The notes under the pieces are model-generated. The model had not been told where the DNA came from and did no database searches. It saw nothing but the letters and a program-made list of their open reading frames with translations. From Candidatus Aminicenantes bacterium UBA647 (GTDB taxonomy: Bacteria > Acidobacteriota > Aminicenantia > UBA2199), in assembly GCA_002299555.1 (NCBI GenBank), contig DBOL01000078.1:1-23340 (forward strand): 23,340 nucleotides of DNA, written 5' to 3'. Numbering within the stretch: position 1 is the stretch's first letter; each line of letters begins with the position of its first letter. This document shows, in pieces, positions 23,178 to 23,340 of the stretch. A program made the position numbers and the translations under genes.

Positions 23178-23340
23178 ATGAAGATCGTAGCTATAATACT
23201 AAGAGAATATAAACAGATAGTAAAAAAGAAATCATTTATAATCGCAACAATCCTGACACCTGCGTTAATGGCGGCATTTATTTTCATTCCGATGTTGCTG
23301 ACAAAAGTGGGCAGAGAAGAAAAAGTAATAAAAATAGTTG
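23178..23340 (+). CDS. ABC-2 type exporter permease, NatB-like (5' part only)
   Basis: Fifty-four residues are visible before the window edge: a short basic N-terminus (MKIVAIILREYKQIVKKKSF) and then a hydrophobic helix (about 20-43, IIATILTPALMAAFIFIPML). Both are typical of the first segment of NatB-type ABC-2 permeases. The start follows the ATPase stop after one base, a strong sign of a two-gene exporter operon. The rest lies outside the window, so the family call depends on this N-terminus and the context. Confidence 0.78.
   Translation, partial: MKIVAIILREYKQIVKKKSFIIATILTPALMAAFIFIPMLLTKVGREEKVIKIV

Overview
The window is AT-rich DNA (by eye about one-third G+C) from a Gram-negative, probably rod-shaped bacterium. 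Three things suggest this: a complete MreB/MreC/MreD/PBP2/RodA elongation set, an Aat N-end-rule transferase, and a secreted protein with an apparent outer-membrane beta-barrel. The multidomain envelope proteins (FecR-like, PKD, InlB-type repeats, C10 protease, FGE-like fold) and the low G+C would suit an FCB-type candidate phylum such as Cloacimonadota or Delongbacteria. That placement is a guess; no rRNA or other decisive marker is present. No tRNA, rRNA or CRISPR was recognised.

Region 1 (1-8443, minus strand) is one tight operon read right to left: a FecR-domain envelope protein, mreB, mreC, mreD, PBP2 (mrdA), rodA, and a B12-binding radical SAM protein fused to a DUF2344 domain that runs off the left edge. 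mreC/mreD, mreD/PBP2 and PBP2/rodA overlap by 8-11 bases. Behind this operon lies aat (8527-9213, minus). Diverging from aat is a two-gene plus-strand unit: a two-lobed GNAT-like protein and a NagZ-type GH3 N-acetylhexosaminidase (9310-12045). The theme of this half is wall elongation and possibly wall recycling.

Region 2 (about 12.05-20.61 kb) looks accessory. It holds a helical-repeat/zinc-ribbon protein (minus), a REP-associated tyrosine transposase (minus), a secreted streptopain-like C10 cysteine protease (plus), a TPR-membrane-FGE-like protein lacking the FGE cysteines (plus), and an 865-residue secreted barrel/PKD/InlB-repeat protein (minus). The 12-base core GGGGACAGGCAC occurs four times: in inverted orientation on both sides of the transposase, just after the GH3 gene, and just upstream of putP. 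The outer two copies bracket the whole region as direct repeats. Two further REP-like hairpin units follow the GH3 copy.

Region 3 (20.64-23.34 kb, plus) returns to ordinary functions: a PutP-type sodium/proline symporter with a convincing sigma70-like promoter, then an ABC exporter ATPase of the NatA type and the start of its permease gene, cut by the right edge.

The feature most deserving follow-up is the REP/RAYT family. After it come the FecR protein leading the rod-shape operon and the unusual domain combinations of the region 2 envelope proteins.
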